From Nitrosomonas sp. (GTDB lineage Bacteria > Pseudomonadota > Gammaproteobacteria > Burkholderiales > Nitrosomonadaceae), in NCBI GenBank assembly GCA_020446045.1, contig JAGRFM010000202.1:1-44976 (forward strand): a stretch of 44,976 nucleotides of DNA, read 5' to 3'. Numbering within the stretch: the first letter of the stretch is position 1; every line of letters begins with the position of its first letter. Below, in pieces: positions 1-8,748 of this stretch. The notes under the pieces are model-generated. The model worked only from the letters and a program-made list of their open reading frames with translations. It ran no database searches and was not told the origin of the DNA. The position numbers were made by a program, and so were the translations under genes.

Positions 1-1
1 C

Positions 2-127
2 GCCCTTCATTTCCCACAAAACGTAAACGAAGGTGTTTTTGATTGCATCATCTCACTGCACTTTCCACGGAGTGATCAAAAAACAGGCAAATTGATGTTG
101 AATACGGGGTTTTCGGGCAGACACTAA
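2..127 (+). CDS. possible 3' end of a gene truncated by the window edge
   Basis: The frame beginning at base 2 is open without interruption to a TAA at 125-127, giving about 41 residues that end in LNTGFSGRH. It could be the tail of a gene starting outside the window, since the next gene starts 40 bases later on the same strand. The stretch is short, shows no family motif I recognise, and could be open by chance. Confidence 0.2.
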   Translation, partial: ALHFPQNVNEGVFDCIISLHFPRSDQKTGKLMLNTGFSGRH

Positions 128-166
128 CTATTAACCAGTTTTTTTTAATTTTTAGGAGTATTTGTT

Positions 167-1093
167 ATGTCAGTGGCTTCTAGGAAGTGGGATGTCGCGT
201 TTAAAAGAAGTTTCAGCGGAGGTGAAATATTAACAGCTGGTTACGTTCATTTCAGGTTTCGAAATGTTGAATCAGGCACAACCACCACTTTGGCCTTTTA
301 TGGTGGCGGGGTTGGCGTTTCCCTTGTTCCTATTTCTATATCCGAGGACTTTAGTCCAAAATTTAAGCGTTTCACAAGCCGTATGCCCATGACGTTCGAA
401 CAATTTCATCACAGCAAAGCATCTTTAATTTCCGGTTCAGCTGCAGGATTTCACGATAAATTTCCTTTCATCCCTATAGGCGGCGCAGTTGGGGGTGTTC
501 TTATGCTTGAAATCGATAGTGACGGCCATTCTTACCTTCCTCCTGTATTAAGAATAGTGCTCACATCTTTATCCCCACCTTCTTCCATGAATTATACGAC
601 AACTAACTTATCATTAGACATGCATCGGGGCCTGGTCCGAATTAAATACGACAAAGTAGAGCCTCTGGATTTGCCGGTTGATGATCCCCCGATTCCACCT
701 CGTCCATACCCTGTTATTCCTTATGCACCTCCCATCATACTCAGACCTCCAAAAAAAATAACTTTAGAAGAAGACATTCTGTTTGGTTTCGATAGCTATA
801 GAATAAAAAACACAGCTGAAGCAGAACTCTACACTCTTGTTTTAGAAATAAAAAAACGAGTAAGACCAAATGTCTTAATCGAGGGGCATGCCGATTCAGT
901 GGGTAGAGCTTCTTATAATATGGGCCTTTCGAAACGGCGCGCAGAAGCAGTTAAATCATGGCTCATCGAAGCAGGCGCACCCGGTGCTCATGGCTATAAA
1001 GTTGTAGGTCACGGCGAAAGTAAACCTATCGCAGATAATTCAACACCGTCTGGTAGAGCTAAAAATCGTCGCGTCGACATCACGATCAATTAG
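167..1093 (+). CDS. OmpA C-terminal-domain protein without signal peptide
   Basis: 308 residues. The last ~110 residues (about 198-308) are an OmpA-like peptidoglycan-binding domain. It has the GHADSVG segment, the NMGLSKRRAEAV helix and the terminal GRAKNRRVDI segment, whose Asp and Arg normally bind diaminopimelate. Residues 1-170 are an unrecognised domain rich in Gly, Ser and Phe. A proline-rich linker (about 171-197, with DDPPIPP and APPIILRPP) joins the two. The N-terminus (MSVASRKWDVAF) has no hydrophobic signal peptide, lipobox or membrane helix, which is unusual for a periplasmic wall-binding domain. The start is supported by an AGGAG at 154-158, nine bases before the ATG. It may reach the envelope by a non-Sec route or act as a contractile-system or effector component, but no neighbour here shows this. 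The domain call is firm; the role is unknown. Confidence 0.8.
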   Translation: MSVASRKWDVAFKRSFSGGEILTAGYVHFRFRNVESGTTTTLAFYGGGVGVSLVPISISEDFSPKFKRFTSRMPMTFEQFHHSKASLISGSAAGFHDKFPFIPIGGAVGGVLMLEIDSDGHSYLPPVLRIVLTSLSPPSSMNYTTTNLSLDMHRGLVRIKYDKVEPLDLPVDDPPIPPRPYPVIPYAPPIILRPPKKITLEEDILFGFDSYRIKNTAEAELYTLVLEIKKRVRPNVLIEGHADSVGRASYNMGLSKRRAEAVKSWLIEAGAPGAHGYKVVGHGESKPIADNSTPSGRAKNRRVDITIN

Positions 1094-1454
1094 TTCTACT
1101 TTGTCAGCTTAAGAAGCTCCTACTAAGATCCAAGCTATTGTACAAAAAAAGGCACCAAAAGGCACCAAAAGGCACCAAATCTATGTATTAATTATAACAA
1201 GATCAAAGAATAATCAATGGGGTCACCCATTAGCCTGCCTCTGTCAATAGGGTAAATAATACCCTGCTGCTAAACAGCATAAAATGTAAAACTCCATCGT
1301 CAGAACGTTGTTGCACCCGTTTTATCATTTTCTTTGGTGTTAGAAGCAAGGAAGGTCAAATCTGTTAATTAATTATTAATGCTATTTTTAGTCAAGATGT
1401 GGAAGAAAATTCACCCTATTATTTATATTAATAAACAGAGTTGCCTCCTTTTCA
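1094..1454. other. 361-base gene-free stretch with short hairpins
   Basis: I see no credible gene. The stretch holds a 10-bp tandem repeat (1151-1180) and small perfect inverted repeats: ATGGG/CCCAT at 1217-1230, AGGGTA/TACCCT at 1249-1265, and GCTG/CAGC just after. Clustered hairpins next to an orphan antitoxin suggest decayed mobile or toxin-antitoxin DNA, but I cannot match it to a family by eye. Confidence 0.4.
1151..1180. repeat. three tandem copies of a 10-bp unit
   Basis: The unit GGCACCAAAA occurs three times head to tail, the third ending in T instead of A. It lies downstream of the OmpA-domain gene, outside any coding sequence. Copy number could vary by slippage; no function is evident. 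Confidence 0.85.
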
Positions 1455-1670
1455 TCAACCTACAATTCTTCTTTTAACATCCTGCCATGGCGATCCTTCA
1501 GCAGGATCTGCATGATAGGCTGCTAGTCTTTTTTCTAGTTCCTGCTGATGCCATGATGGTATTTCAACGGCTTCAGGGATTTCCGCGATTGAATCCCAAA
1601 TATCTTCAACCAATTGAATGCGTTGTTCTAACGGCATTTCGGCAATGTCAGACGCAGTGATTGATTTCAT
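1455..1670 (-). CDS. addiction-module antitoxin-like protein, no partner toxin seen
   Basis: 71 residues. The pattern MPLEQRIQLVEDIWDSIAE near the N-terminus and a C-terminal SPWQDVKRRI match the short putative addiction-module component family (TIGR02574-like), which usually precedes a ParE/RelE-type toxin gene. Here it follows alaS by 28 bases on the same strand, so it may be read from the recA-alaS transcript. Downstream (lower coordinates) a GGAGG lies right after the stop, where a toxin gene would start. The frame opened by an ATG overlapping the stop closes after ten codons, and no toxin-length frame exists up to the OmpA-domain gene. It is therefore either an orphan antitoxin or the survivor of a decayed pair. 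The family assignment is by pattern only. Confidence 0.7.
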   Translation of the reverse strand: MKSITASDIAEMPLEQRIQLVEDIWDSIAEIPEAVEIPSWHQQELEKRLAAYHADPAEGSPWQDVKRRIVG

Positions 1671-1698
1671 GGGTTTATCTCCAGTCTTTTAATGCCTT

Positions 1699-4290
1699 TT
1701 ATAGCTTATCTTCCACCCAGCCAGCCACACTCCCCAATGCCGAAGGCAGTTGATCCGGTTGCGTGCCCCCTGCCTGCGCCATGTCCGGGCGTCCACCGCC
1801 TTTGCCGCCGACCTGCTGGGCGACGAAGTTGACGAGTTCGCCGGCTTTGATCTGTTTGGTGAGATCGTTGCTCACCCCGGCAATCAGGGTGACTTTGTCG
1901 GCTTCAACGGTGGTCAGTACGATGATACAGGGTTTAAGTTTGTCTTTGAGTTTGTCGAGCGTTTCGCGCAGTGATTTGGCGTTAGCGCCTTCGAGGTTGG
2001 CGGTGAGGACTTTGATGCCTTTGATGTCGCGGGCTTGGTCGGCCAATCCTGAACTTTGATAGCCTGCCAGTTTGGCCTTAAGCTGTGTGAGTTCTTTTTC
2101 AGTCTGTTTGACGTTATCGATGATCTGGGAAATTTTCTGGTTAATTTCCTGTGGGCTGGTTTTGAGTGTTTGCGCGATGGTTTGCAGTTGCGCTTCGCGC
2201 TGCTGAACATAGTCGATGGCACCCTTGCCGGTTACCGCTTCAACGCGGCGGATTCCGGCGGCAATACCGGTCTCGCCGGTGATTTTGAAAAAACCGATCT
2301 GGCCGATTTGTGCGACATGCGTGCCGCCGCACAGTTCGGTGGAGAAGTCGCCCATACCGATGACGCGCACCACATCGGTATATTTCTCGCCGAACAGCGC
2401 CATTGCACCTTGTTTGACCGCTTCGTCATATTTCATGTGATCGGCGGTGACGGGCCAGTTATTGCGGATCTGCTCGTTGACCAGTCGTTCGACTTCACTG
2501 ATTTCTTCGGCCGTCATTGGCGCATTGTGTGAAAAATCGAAGCGTAACCGGTCGGCGTCAACCAGCGAGCCTTTTTGTGCGACATGCGTGCCGAGCACTT
2601 TGCGCAATGCGGCGTGTAAAAGATGCGTGGCGGAATGATTGTTGGCGGTGCTGGCGCGCGTGAACGGATTAACGCTGGCCTGGACATGATCCTTGACGAC
2701 CAGCCGGCCGCTTTGCAGCAGGCCTTTGTGACCGAACACGTCAGCCTGAATTTTTTGCGTATCGGCGACGGCAAAAGTGCCGTTCGCAGCCATGAGCTTG
2801 CCGCTGTCGCCGACCTGACCGCCGGATTCGGCATAAAATGGGGTGTGATCGAGTACGATCACCGCTTCGTCACCGGCTTCAATAAAATCGACCGGTGTTC
2901 CTTCCTTGTAAATAGCGAGAATTTTGCCTTCGTGTTGCAGTGCGTCATAACCGTGAAAAACGGTTTGATCACCGTTGTACGCGAGACCTTCGGTCATGGT
3001 GAACTTGTTGGCTGCGCGGGCTTGCTCACGTTGCCGTGCCATGGCTTTTTCAAAGCCTTCATTATCGACGCTGATGCCGCGTTCGCGCGCGATGTCGGCG
3101 GTCAAGTCGAGTGGAAAGCCAAACGTATCGTACAAGCGGAATGCGGTTTCGCCGTCGAGCACTTTGATTTTTTTGCTAAGCGCACCCTCAAGTACTTGCA
3201 TGCCATGTTCCAGTGTTTCGGCAAAACGTTCTTCTTCCTGCTGCAAAACACCGGCAACACGTTCTTTGGCTGCGGGCAGTTCGGGATAAGCTTCGCCCAT
3301 GACGTTACTCAGGTCGGCAACCAGCCGGTAGAAAAACGGTTCTTTTTGTCCCAGGCGGTAACCGTGACGGATGGCGCGGCGAATAATACGGCGCAGGACG
3401 TAACCGCGGCCTTCGCTGCTCGGAATCACGCCGTCGGTAATCAAAAATGCACATGCACGGATATGATCGGCGATGACTTTGAGCGAGTTATCTTCGAGGT
3501 TTTGCGTGTGGGTTTCGCGTGCGGCGGCTTTGATCAATTCCTGAAACAGGTCGATGTCATAGTTGCTGTGCACGTGCTGCATAACCGCGGAAATGCGTTC
3601 CAGACCCATGCCGGTGTCGACCGACGGTTTGGGCAGCGGGTGCAGCTCGCCGTTGCTGTCGCGGTTGTATTGCATGAACACCAGATTCCAGATTTCGATG
3701 TAACGGTCACCATCGGCGTTGGCGGAACCCGGTGGGCCGCCTGCAACATCGGGGCCATGGTCGTAAAAAATCTCGGTACACGGGCCGCACGGGCCGGTAT
3801 CGCCCATTTGCCAGAAGTTATCCGAGGTATCAATGCGGACGAAACGTGCAGGATCGATTTTGATTTCATTGAGCCAGATATCGGCGGCCTCATCGTCTTC
3901 GGCATAAACGGTGACCCACAGTTTGTCCTGCGGGATGTTGAGCGTGTCAGTCAGGAATTCCCAGGCAAACTGGATCGCGTTGCGTTTGAAATAATCACCG
4001 AAACTGAAATTGCCAAGCATTTCAAAGAACGTATGGTGCCGTGCCGTGTAACCGACATTTTCCAGGTCGTTGTGCTTGCCGCCGGCGCGAACGCAACGCT
4101 GGGAACTGGCTGCACGTGTGTAGTTCCGTTGATCCTGCCCGAGAAACACATCCTTGAACTGAACCATGCCCGCATTGGTAAACAGTAATGTCGGATCGTT
4201 ACCCGGTACCAGTGGGCTCGATGCTACTATGGCGTGGCCGTGGGATTCGAAAAATTCAAGAAATTTTTGTCTGATTTCGTTGCTTTTCAT
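1699..4290 (-). CDS. alaS: alanyl-tRNA synthetase
   Basis: 863 residues, the normal bacterial length. It charges tRNA-Ala with alanine in the cytoplasm and edits mischarged Ser and Gly. The N-terminal class II catalytic domain contains the TNAGM segment near 38-42 and the [16 protein letters not shown] stretch near 65-80. The editing domain carries the zinc site as HSATHLLH (552-559) and CGGTH (654-658). The tail contains the glycine-rich [15 protein letters not shown] of the C-Ala domain. It starts 12 bases after the small OB-fold-like gene, in a run recA-recX-orf-alaS-antitoxin. RecA-recX-alaS adjacency is common in proteobacteria. No Shine-Dalgarno is obvious before the ATG, so coupling to upstream translation is plausible. 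Confidence 0.98.
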   Translation of the reverse strand: MKSNEIRQKFLEFFESHGHAIVASSPLVPGNDPTLLFTNAGMVQFKDVFLGQDQRNYTRAASSQRCVRAGGKHNDLENVGYTARHHTFFEMLGNFSFGDYFKRNAIQFAWEFLTDTLNIPQDKLWVTVYAEDDEAADIWLNEIKIDPARFVRIDTSDNFWQMGDTGPCGPCTEIFYDHGPDVAGGPPGSANADGDRYIEIWNLVFMQYNRDSNGELHPLPKPSVDTGMGLERISAVMQHVHSNYDIDLFQELIKAAARETHTQNLEDNSLKVIADHIRACAFLITDGVIPSSEGRGYVLRRIIRRAIRHGYRLGQKEPFFYRLVADLSNVMGEAYPELPAAKERVAGVLQQEEERFAETLEHGMQVLEGALSKKIKVLDGETAFRLYDTFGFPLDLTADIARERGISVDNEGFEKAMARQREQARAANKFTMTEGLAYNGDQTVFHGYDALQHEGKILAIYKEGTPVDFIEAGDEAVIVLDHTPFYAESGGQVGDSGKLMAANGTFAVADTQKIQADVFGHKGLLQSGRLVVKDHVQASVNPFTRASTANNHSATHLLHAALRKVLGTHVAQKGSLVDADRLRFDFSHNAPMTAEEISEVERLVNEQIRNNWPVTADHMKYDEAVKQGAMALFGEKYTDVVRVIGMGDFSTELCGGTHVAQIGQIGFFKITGETGIAAGIRRVEAVTGKGAIDYVQQREAQLQTIAQTLKTSPQEINQKISQIIDNVKQTEKELTQLKAKLAGYQSSGLADQARDIKGIKVLTANLEGANAKSLRETLDKLKDKLKPCIIVLTTVEADKVTLIAGVSNDLTKQIKAGELVNFVAQQVGGKGGGRPDMAQAGGTQPDQLPSALGSVAGWVEDKL

Positions 4291-4302
4291 GTTCGTAAAG
4301 AT

Positions 4303-4659
4303 TTATTCGTATCGTTTTAATTCAATGACTGTGGTGCCGATGGCTTCACCCTGAATGATCGCCAGATTTTCAACCCGCACCCGCACGGTGATTTCCACAT
4401 CCAGAGGCGGTAAAGCGTTGCTGGTCAGAATGGTGATTTCACCGCTTTCGTCTTTTAACACATAGGCTTTTAATTCGATGACAGGGATATGTGTCGGATT
4501 TTTGGTTGTGCCGCGAAGGATGATTTCCTTGTCGTCAAAATGCGCGGGTGAAGTAGTGACTTCCTGAACGGGCGTGAAGCCTGGGGGGACGGTGAAACCG
4601 GTTTGTGCAAAGGAGAAAAAACAAACCAGGCCAATGAATAGTGTTTGGGTTGTTTTCAT
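4303..4659 (-). CDS. small exported OB-fold-like protein
   Basis: 118 residues. Residues 1-~22 form a Sec-type signal peptide (basic MKTTQ, hydrophobic LFIGLVCFFSF, then small residues). The mature part is beta-rich, with the spacing of a short OB fold: a strand DKEIILRGTT, a turn, AYVLKDESGEITILT, then LPPLDVEITVRVRVENL. Its ATG overlaps the recX stop as ATGA (4656-4659), so the two are translationally coupled, and alaS follows 12 bases later. I do not recognise a named family. Periplasmic location is inferred from the signal peptide; no function can be assigned from the neighbourhood, which is DNA repair and tRNA charging. Confidence 0.75.
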   Translation of the reverse strand: MKTTQTLFIGLVCFFSFAQTGFTVPPGFTPVQEVTTSPAHFDDKEIILRGTTKNPTHIPVIELKAYVLKDESGEITILTSNALPPLDVEITVRVRVENLAIIQGEAIGTTVIELKRYE

Positions 4660-5114
4660 GTTTTTTCCTTTTTGGCTTGAAGCAGGATGGTATTGATCGT
4701 ATCCAGTGAAAAGCCGCGATTCATCATGAGGCGTATCTGCCTGCCGCGTTCTTTCAAATCATGGGGTGGTGCGCCAAATTTTTTTTGCCAGATTTGCCGT
4801 GCGGTTTCCAAATCCGTTTCTTTGAGGTCTGGCAGAATGCCGGCGATTAAATGTTCTTCAACACCTTTTTCTTTGAGTTCGTGCGCAATGCGCCGGCTGC
4901 CGAATTTCGACCGGCGCATTTGCGTGACATGTTCGACAAATCGTTCATTGGATAAATATCCGTCCTGTTCGAGCTGATCGAGCAATTCTGTAATCGCCTG
5001 GTGAGAGCGTTCATGGCCGGACAGTTTCTTTTCCAGTTCGTGCCGAGTGTGCTCGCGCCGTGCCAGATAGCGTAACGCACGTGTTTCCAATGATATATTG
5101 CTGCTGGCTGTCAT
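4656..5114 (-). CDS. recX: regulatory protein RecX
   Basis: 152 residues, the usual RecX size. RecX binds RecA filaments and limits their growth and ATPase activity. The sequence is made of helical repeats typical of the family: RALRYLARREHTRHELEKKL near the N-terminus, then LLDQLEQDGYLSNERFVEHV, and RIAHELKEKGV in the middle. It begins 12 bases after recA on the same strand, the standard operon arrangement, so RecX is made in a fixed ratio to RecA. Its stop overlaps the start of the next gene by ATGA. Confidence 0.95.
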   Translation of the reverse strand: MTASSNISLETRALRYLARREHTRHELEKKLSGHERSHQAITELLDQLEQDGYLSNERFVEHVTQMRRSKFGSRRIAHELKEKGVEEHLIAGILPDLKETDLETARQIWQKKFGAPPHDLKERGRQIRLMMNRGFSLDTINTILLQAKKEKT

Positions 5115-5126
5115 GGCATGACCCGG

Positions 5127-6176
5127 TTACTTGCTTTTGGGGTTGTCGGTTTTGTCTTCAGGATTTTTGTTTTTTTTGTTAGCTTCAAGCAAACCAACGG
5201 CCTCGCGGATTTTCGTTTCGATTTCCTGTGCTGTTTTAGCGTGTTCCTTCAGATAGTCGCGGACATTGTCCTTGCCCTGGCCGATTTTTTCACCGTTGTA
5301 CGAATACCATGCGCCTGCTTTGTCGATCAGTTTGTGTTGTACACCCAGTTCGATGATTTCGCTTTCACGGGAAATGCCTTCGCCATATAGAATATCGAAT
5401 TCTGCCTGTTTGAAAGGTGGCGCAACTTTGTTTTTAACCACTTTGACGCGGGTTTCATTGCCAATGGTTTCGTCGCCTTTCTTGATCGCTCCGGTGCGGC
5501 GTATTTCAAGCCGAACCGATGCGTAAAATTTGAGCGCGTTGCCACCGGTTGTTGTTTCGGGATTGCCGAACATGACACCGATTTTCATGCGAATCTGGTT
5601 GATGAAAATCACCATGGTATTGCTGCGTTTGATATTGGCCGTCAGTTTTCGTAACGCCTGGGACATCAAGCGCGCTTGCAGCCCCATCTGTGGATCGCCC
5701 ATTTCACCTTCGATTTCAGCGCGCGGTGTCAGCGCGGCAACCGAGTCGATAACCACGATATCGATTGAACCTGAGCGCACCAGCATGTCGGCAATTTCAA
5801 GCGCCTGTTCACCGTTATCCGGCTGTGAAATCAGTAATTCCTGGACGTTGACACCGATTTTTTGAGCGTATTGCGGGTCAAGCGCATGTTCGGCATCAAT
5901 AAATGCAGCGGTCCCACCCAGCTTTTGCATTTCTGCGATGACTTGAAGTGTCAGCGTGGTTTTGCCGGAAGATTCCGGGCCATAGACTTCAATGACACGG
6001 CCGCGCGGCAGGCCGCCAACACCCAGGGCTATGTCGAGGCTGAGCGAGCCGGTTGAAACAACCTGAATATCATTGGCAACGTCATTGGCGCCCATGCGCA
6101 TGATCGATCCTTTGCCGAACTGTTTTTCAATTTGCGCCAGTGCTACAGCAAGTGCTTTGCTTCTGTTTTCGTCCAT
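5127..6176 (-). CDS. recA: recombinase RecA
   Basis: 349 residues. It forms ATP-dependent filaments on single-stranded DNA for homologous recombination and SOS induction. Walker A is GPESSGKT (66-73). The strand-exchange core contains the [20 protein letters not shown] segment, followed by loop 2 near [26 protein letters not shown]. The C-terminal tail is shorter in acidic residues than in enterics and ends in a Lys/Asp/Asn-rich stretch. The ATG has AGGA a few bases upstream. It is first of a minus-strand run with recX. No LexA-type box of the CTG-N10-CAG form is visible upstream; see the regulatory entry. Confidence 0.99.
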   Translation of the reverse strand: MDENRSKALAVALAQIEKQFGKGSIMRMGANDVANDIQVVSTGSLSLDIALGVGGLPRGRVIEVYGPESSGKTTLTLQVIAEMQKLGGTAAFIDAEHALDPQYAQKIGVNVQELLISQPDNGEQALEIADMLVRSGSIDIVVIDSVAALTPRAEIEGEMGDPQMGLQARLMSQALRKLTANIKRSNTMVIFINQIRMKIGVMFGNPETTTGGNALKFYASVRLEIRRTGAIKKGDETIGNETRVKVVKNKVAPPFKQAEFDILYGEGISRESEIIELGVQHKLIDKAGAWYSYNGEKIGQGKDNVRDYLKEHAKTAQEIETKIREAVGLLEANKKNKNPEDKTDNPKSK

Positions 6177-7103
<927 letters not shown>

Positions 7104-7198
7104 CTGAATAAAACAGTACAGATGAGATGCAAATGAGATAGGGTGAATATAAAAGAATAGTCTTGCCAGCGTTGTTTGCTTACTTATAAATCATTTGG

Positions 7199-7238
7199 AA
7201 ATTCAGAGCAGTCTGTGCGTATGTTGCTCTGAATTTTT
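7199..7238 (+). terminator. rho-independent terminator after adk
   Basis: The arms AAATTCAGAGCA (7199-7210) and TGCTCTGAATTT (7225-7236) are perfectly complementary over 12 bp around a 14-base loop, and the 3' side runs into TTTTT. It lies about 95 bases beyond the adk stop and insulates adk from pfp. Confidence 0.85.
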
Positions 7239-7336
7239 GCTGTTCAGGATTTGTGTTTATAACAATATGGAAAGTCGTGGTTTTCTGTTGAATGCTATGG
7301 CTAAGTTCAAGATTTGATCAATCAGGAGAGAAAAAT

Positions 7337-8596
7337 ATGTCCATAAAAAATGCATTTTATGCCCAGTCGGGTGGCGTTACTGCTGTCATTAATGCATCCG
7401 CGGCGGGTGTAATTGAAGCCGCGCGCCAGCATCCGGATAAAATTGGTAATGTTTATGCCGGGCGCAATGGGATTATTGGTGCGTTGACGGAAGATTTGAT
7501 TGATACCAGTGCCGATTCTGCGGAAGCGATTGCAGCACTGCGTCATACGCCATCGGGTGGTTTTGGTTCTTGCCGCTACAAACTCAAAAGCATTGAACAA
7601 AACCGCCGTGAATACGAGCGTTTGATTGAAGTTTTCAAAGCACATAATATTGGTTATTTCTTTTATAACGGCGGTGGTGATTCTGCGGATACCTGTCTCA
7701 AAGTGTCGCAAATTTCCGATACGCTGGGTTACCCGATTCAAGCGATTCATGTGCCGAAAACAGTTGACAATGATTTGCCGATAACCGACTGCTGCCCGGG
7801 CTTTGGATCGGTTGCCAAATACATTGCCGTTTCGACGCGTGAAGCGAGTTTTGATGTGGCCAGTATGGCAAAAACATCCACCAAGGTATTCGTGCTGGAA
7901 GTCATGGGGCGTCATGCGGGCTGGATTGCAGCTGCGGGCGGCCTGGCATCCAGCGAGGATTGCGAAATACCGATCGTGATTCTGTTCCCTGAAATAACAT
8001 TTGATAAAACAAAGTTCCTTGCCAAGGTGGATAGCTACGTCAAGCAATATGGTTATTGCTCGGTTGTTGTGTCAGAGGGCGTTAAAGGTGATGACGGTAA
8101 TTTCCTGTCCGATCAGGGGCTGCGTGATGCGTTCGGTCATGCGCAGTTGGGTGGTGTTGCACCGGTAGTGGCAAATATCATCAAGGATGGCCTGGGATTG
8201 AAATACCACTGGGGCGTGGCGGATTATCTGCAACGCGCGGCGCGTCACGTGGCTTCCAAAACCGACGTTGATCAAGCGTACGCAATGGGCAAAGCGGCCG
8301 TTGAATATGCCCTGGCCGGTCATAATTCGGTGATGCCGACCATTGATCGTTTGTCGAGTTCGCCTTACCGCTGGCAAGTCGGCATGGCGCAACTGTCGCA
8401 AGTAGCCAACGTTGAAAAGATGATGCCGGCGGACTATATCAGCGAAGACGGTTTTGGCATCAGTGACGCGTGTCGTGAATATCTGCAGCCACTCATCGAG
8501 GGCGAAGACTATCCCCCGTATAAAAACGGATTGCCCGATTACGTGCGTTTAAAAAATGTCGCTATTGAGAAGAAGCTGAGTAGTTTTGAAATTTAA
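7337..8596 (+). CDS. pfp: pyrophosphate-dependent 6-phosphofructokinase
   Basis: 419 residues. It interconverts fructose-6-phosphate and fructose-1,6-bisphosphate using PPi, a reversible step serving glycolysis and gluconeogenesis. The donor-site motif is NGGGDSADT (111-119), and PKTVDND (140-146) carries Lys where ATP enzymes have Gly, the residue pair associated with PPi use. MGRHAGW lies at 190-196. I chose the ATG at 7337 (MSIKNAFYAQSGG), preceded by AGGAG at 7324-7328, over an upstream in-frame start at 7292 that has no ribosome site. Its neighbour hppA hydrolyses PPi to pump protons, so both use the same phosphoanhydride. Donor specificity is inferred from motifs. Confidence 0.93.
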   Translation: MSIKNAFYAQSGGVTAVINASAAGVIEAARQHPDKIGNVYAGRNGIIGALTEDLIDTSADSAEAIAALRHTPSGGFGSCRYKLKSIEQNRREYERLIEVFKAHNIGYFFYNGGGDSADTCLKVSQISDTLGYPIQAIHVPKTVDNDLPITDCCPGFGSVAKYIAVSTREASFDVASMAKTSTKVFVLEVMGRHAGWIAAAGGLASSEDCEIPIVILFPEITFDKTKFLAKVDSYVKQYGYCSVVVSEGVKGDDGNFLSDQGLRDAFGHAQLGGVAPVVANIIKDGLGLKYHWGVADYLQRAARHVASKTDVDQAYAMGKAAVEYALAGHNSVMPTIDRLSSSPYRWQVGMAQLSQVANVEKMMPADYISEDGFGISDACREYLQPLIEGEDYPPYKNGLPDYVRLKNVAIEKKLSSFEI

Positions 8597-8675
8597 GCGG
8601 CATTAAAGATTTGATGTATTTAAACAACAAGTGCATGTAGAATATGCGCCTTTTGTTTTATGATTTTGGACAAGT

Positions 8676-8700
8676 GTCTAATTATGTGGAATTATTAGAC
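8676..8700. promoter_or_regulatory. inverted repeat upstream of hppA
   Basis: GTCTAAT (8676-8682) and ATTAGAC (8694-8700) are perfect inverted repeats 11 bases apart, about 50 bases before the hppA start. The size fits a dimeric regulator site, but no regulator is identified and the sequence is AT-rich, so chance is possible. A TTGGAC lies just upstream, without a convincing -10. Confidence 0.3.
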
Positions 8701-8748
8701 TGATGTTCTATTTATGTTTTTTTGGTCTGACTTTAACTGGAGTTCTTT

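Noticed and set aside
2623-4188. A 521-codon plus-strand open frame opposite alaS
   Set aside because: It is the antisense shadow of alaS, which has complete family motifs on the minus strand; the shadow has no recognisable domain or ribosome site.
7322-8047. A 241-codon minus-strand frame opposite pfp
   Set aside because: Shadow of pfp, no motif and no ribosome site.
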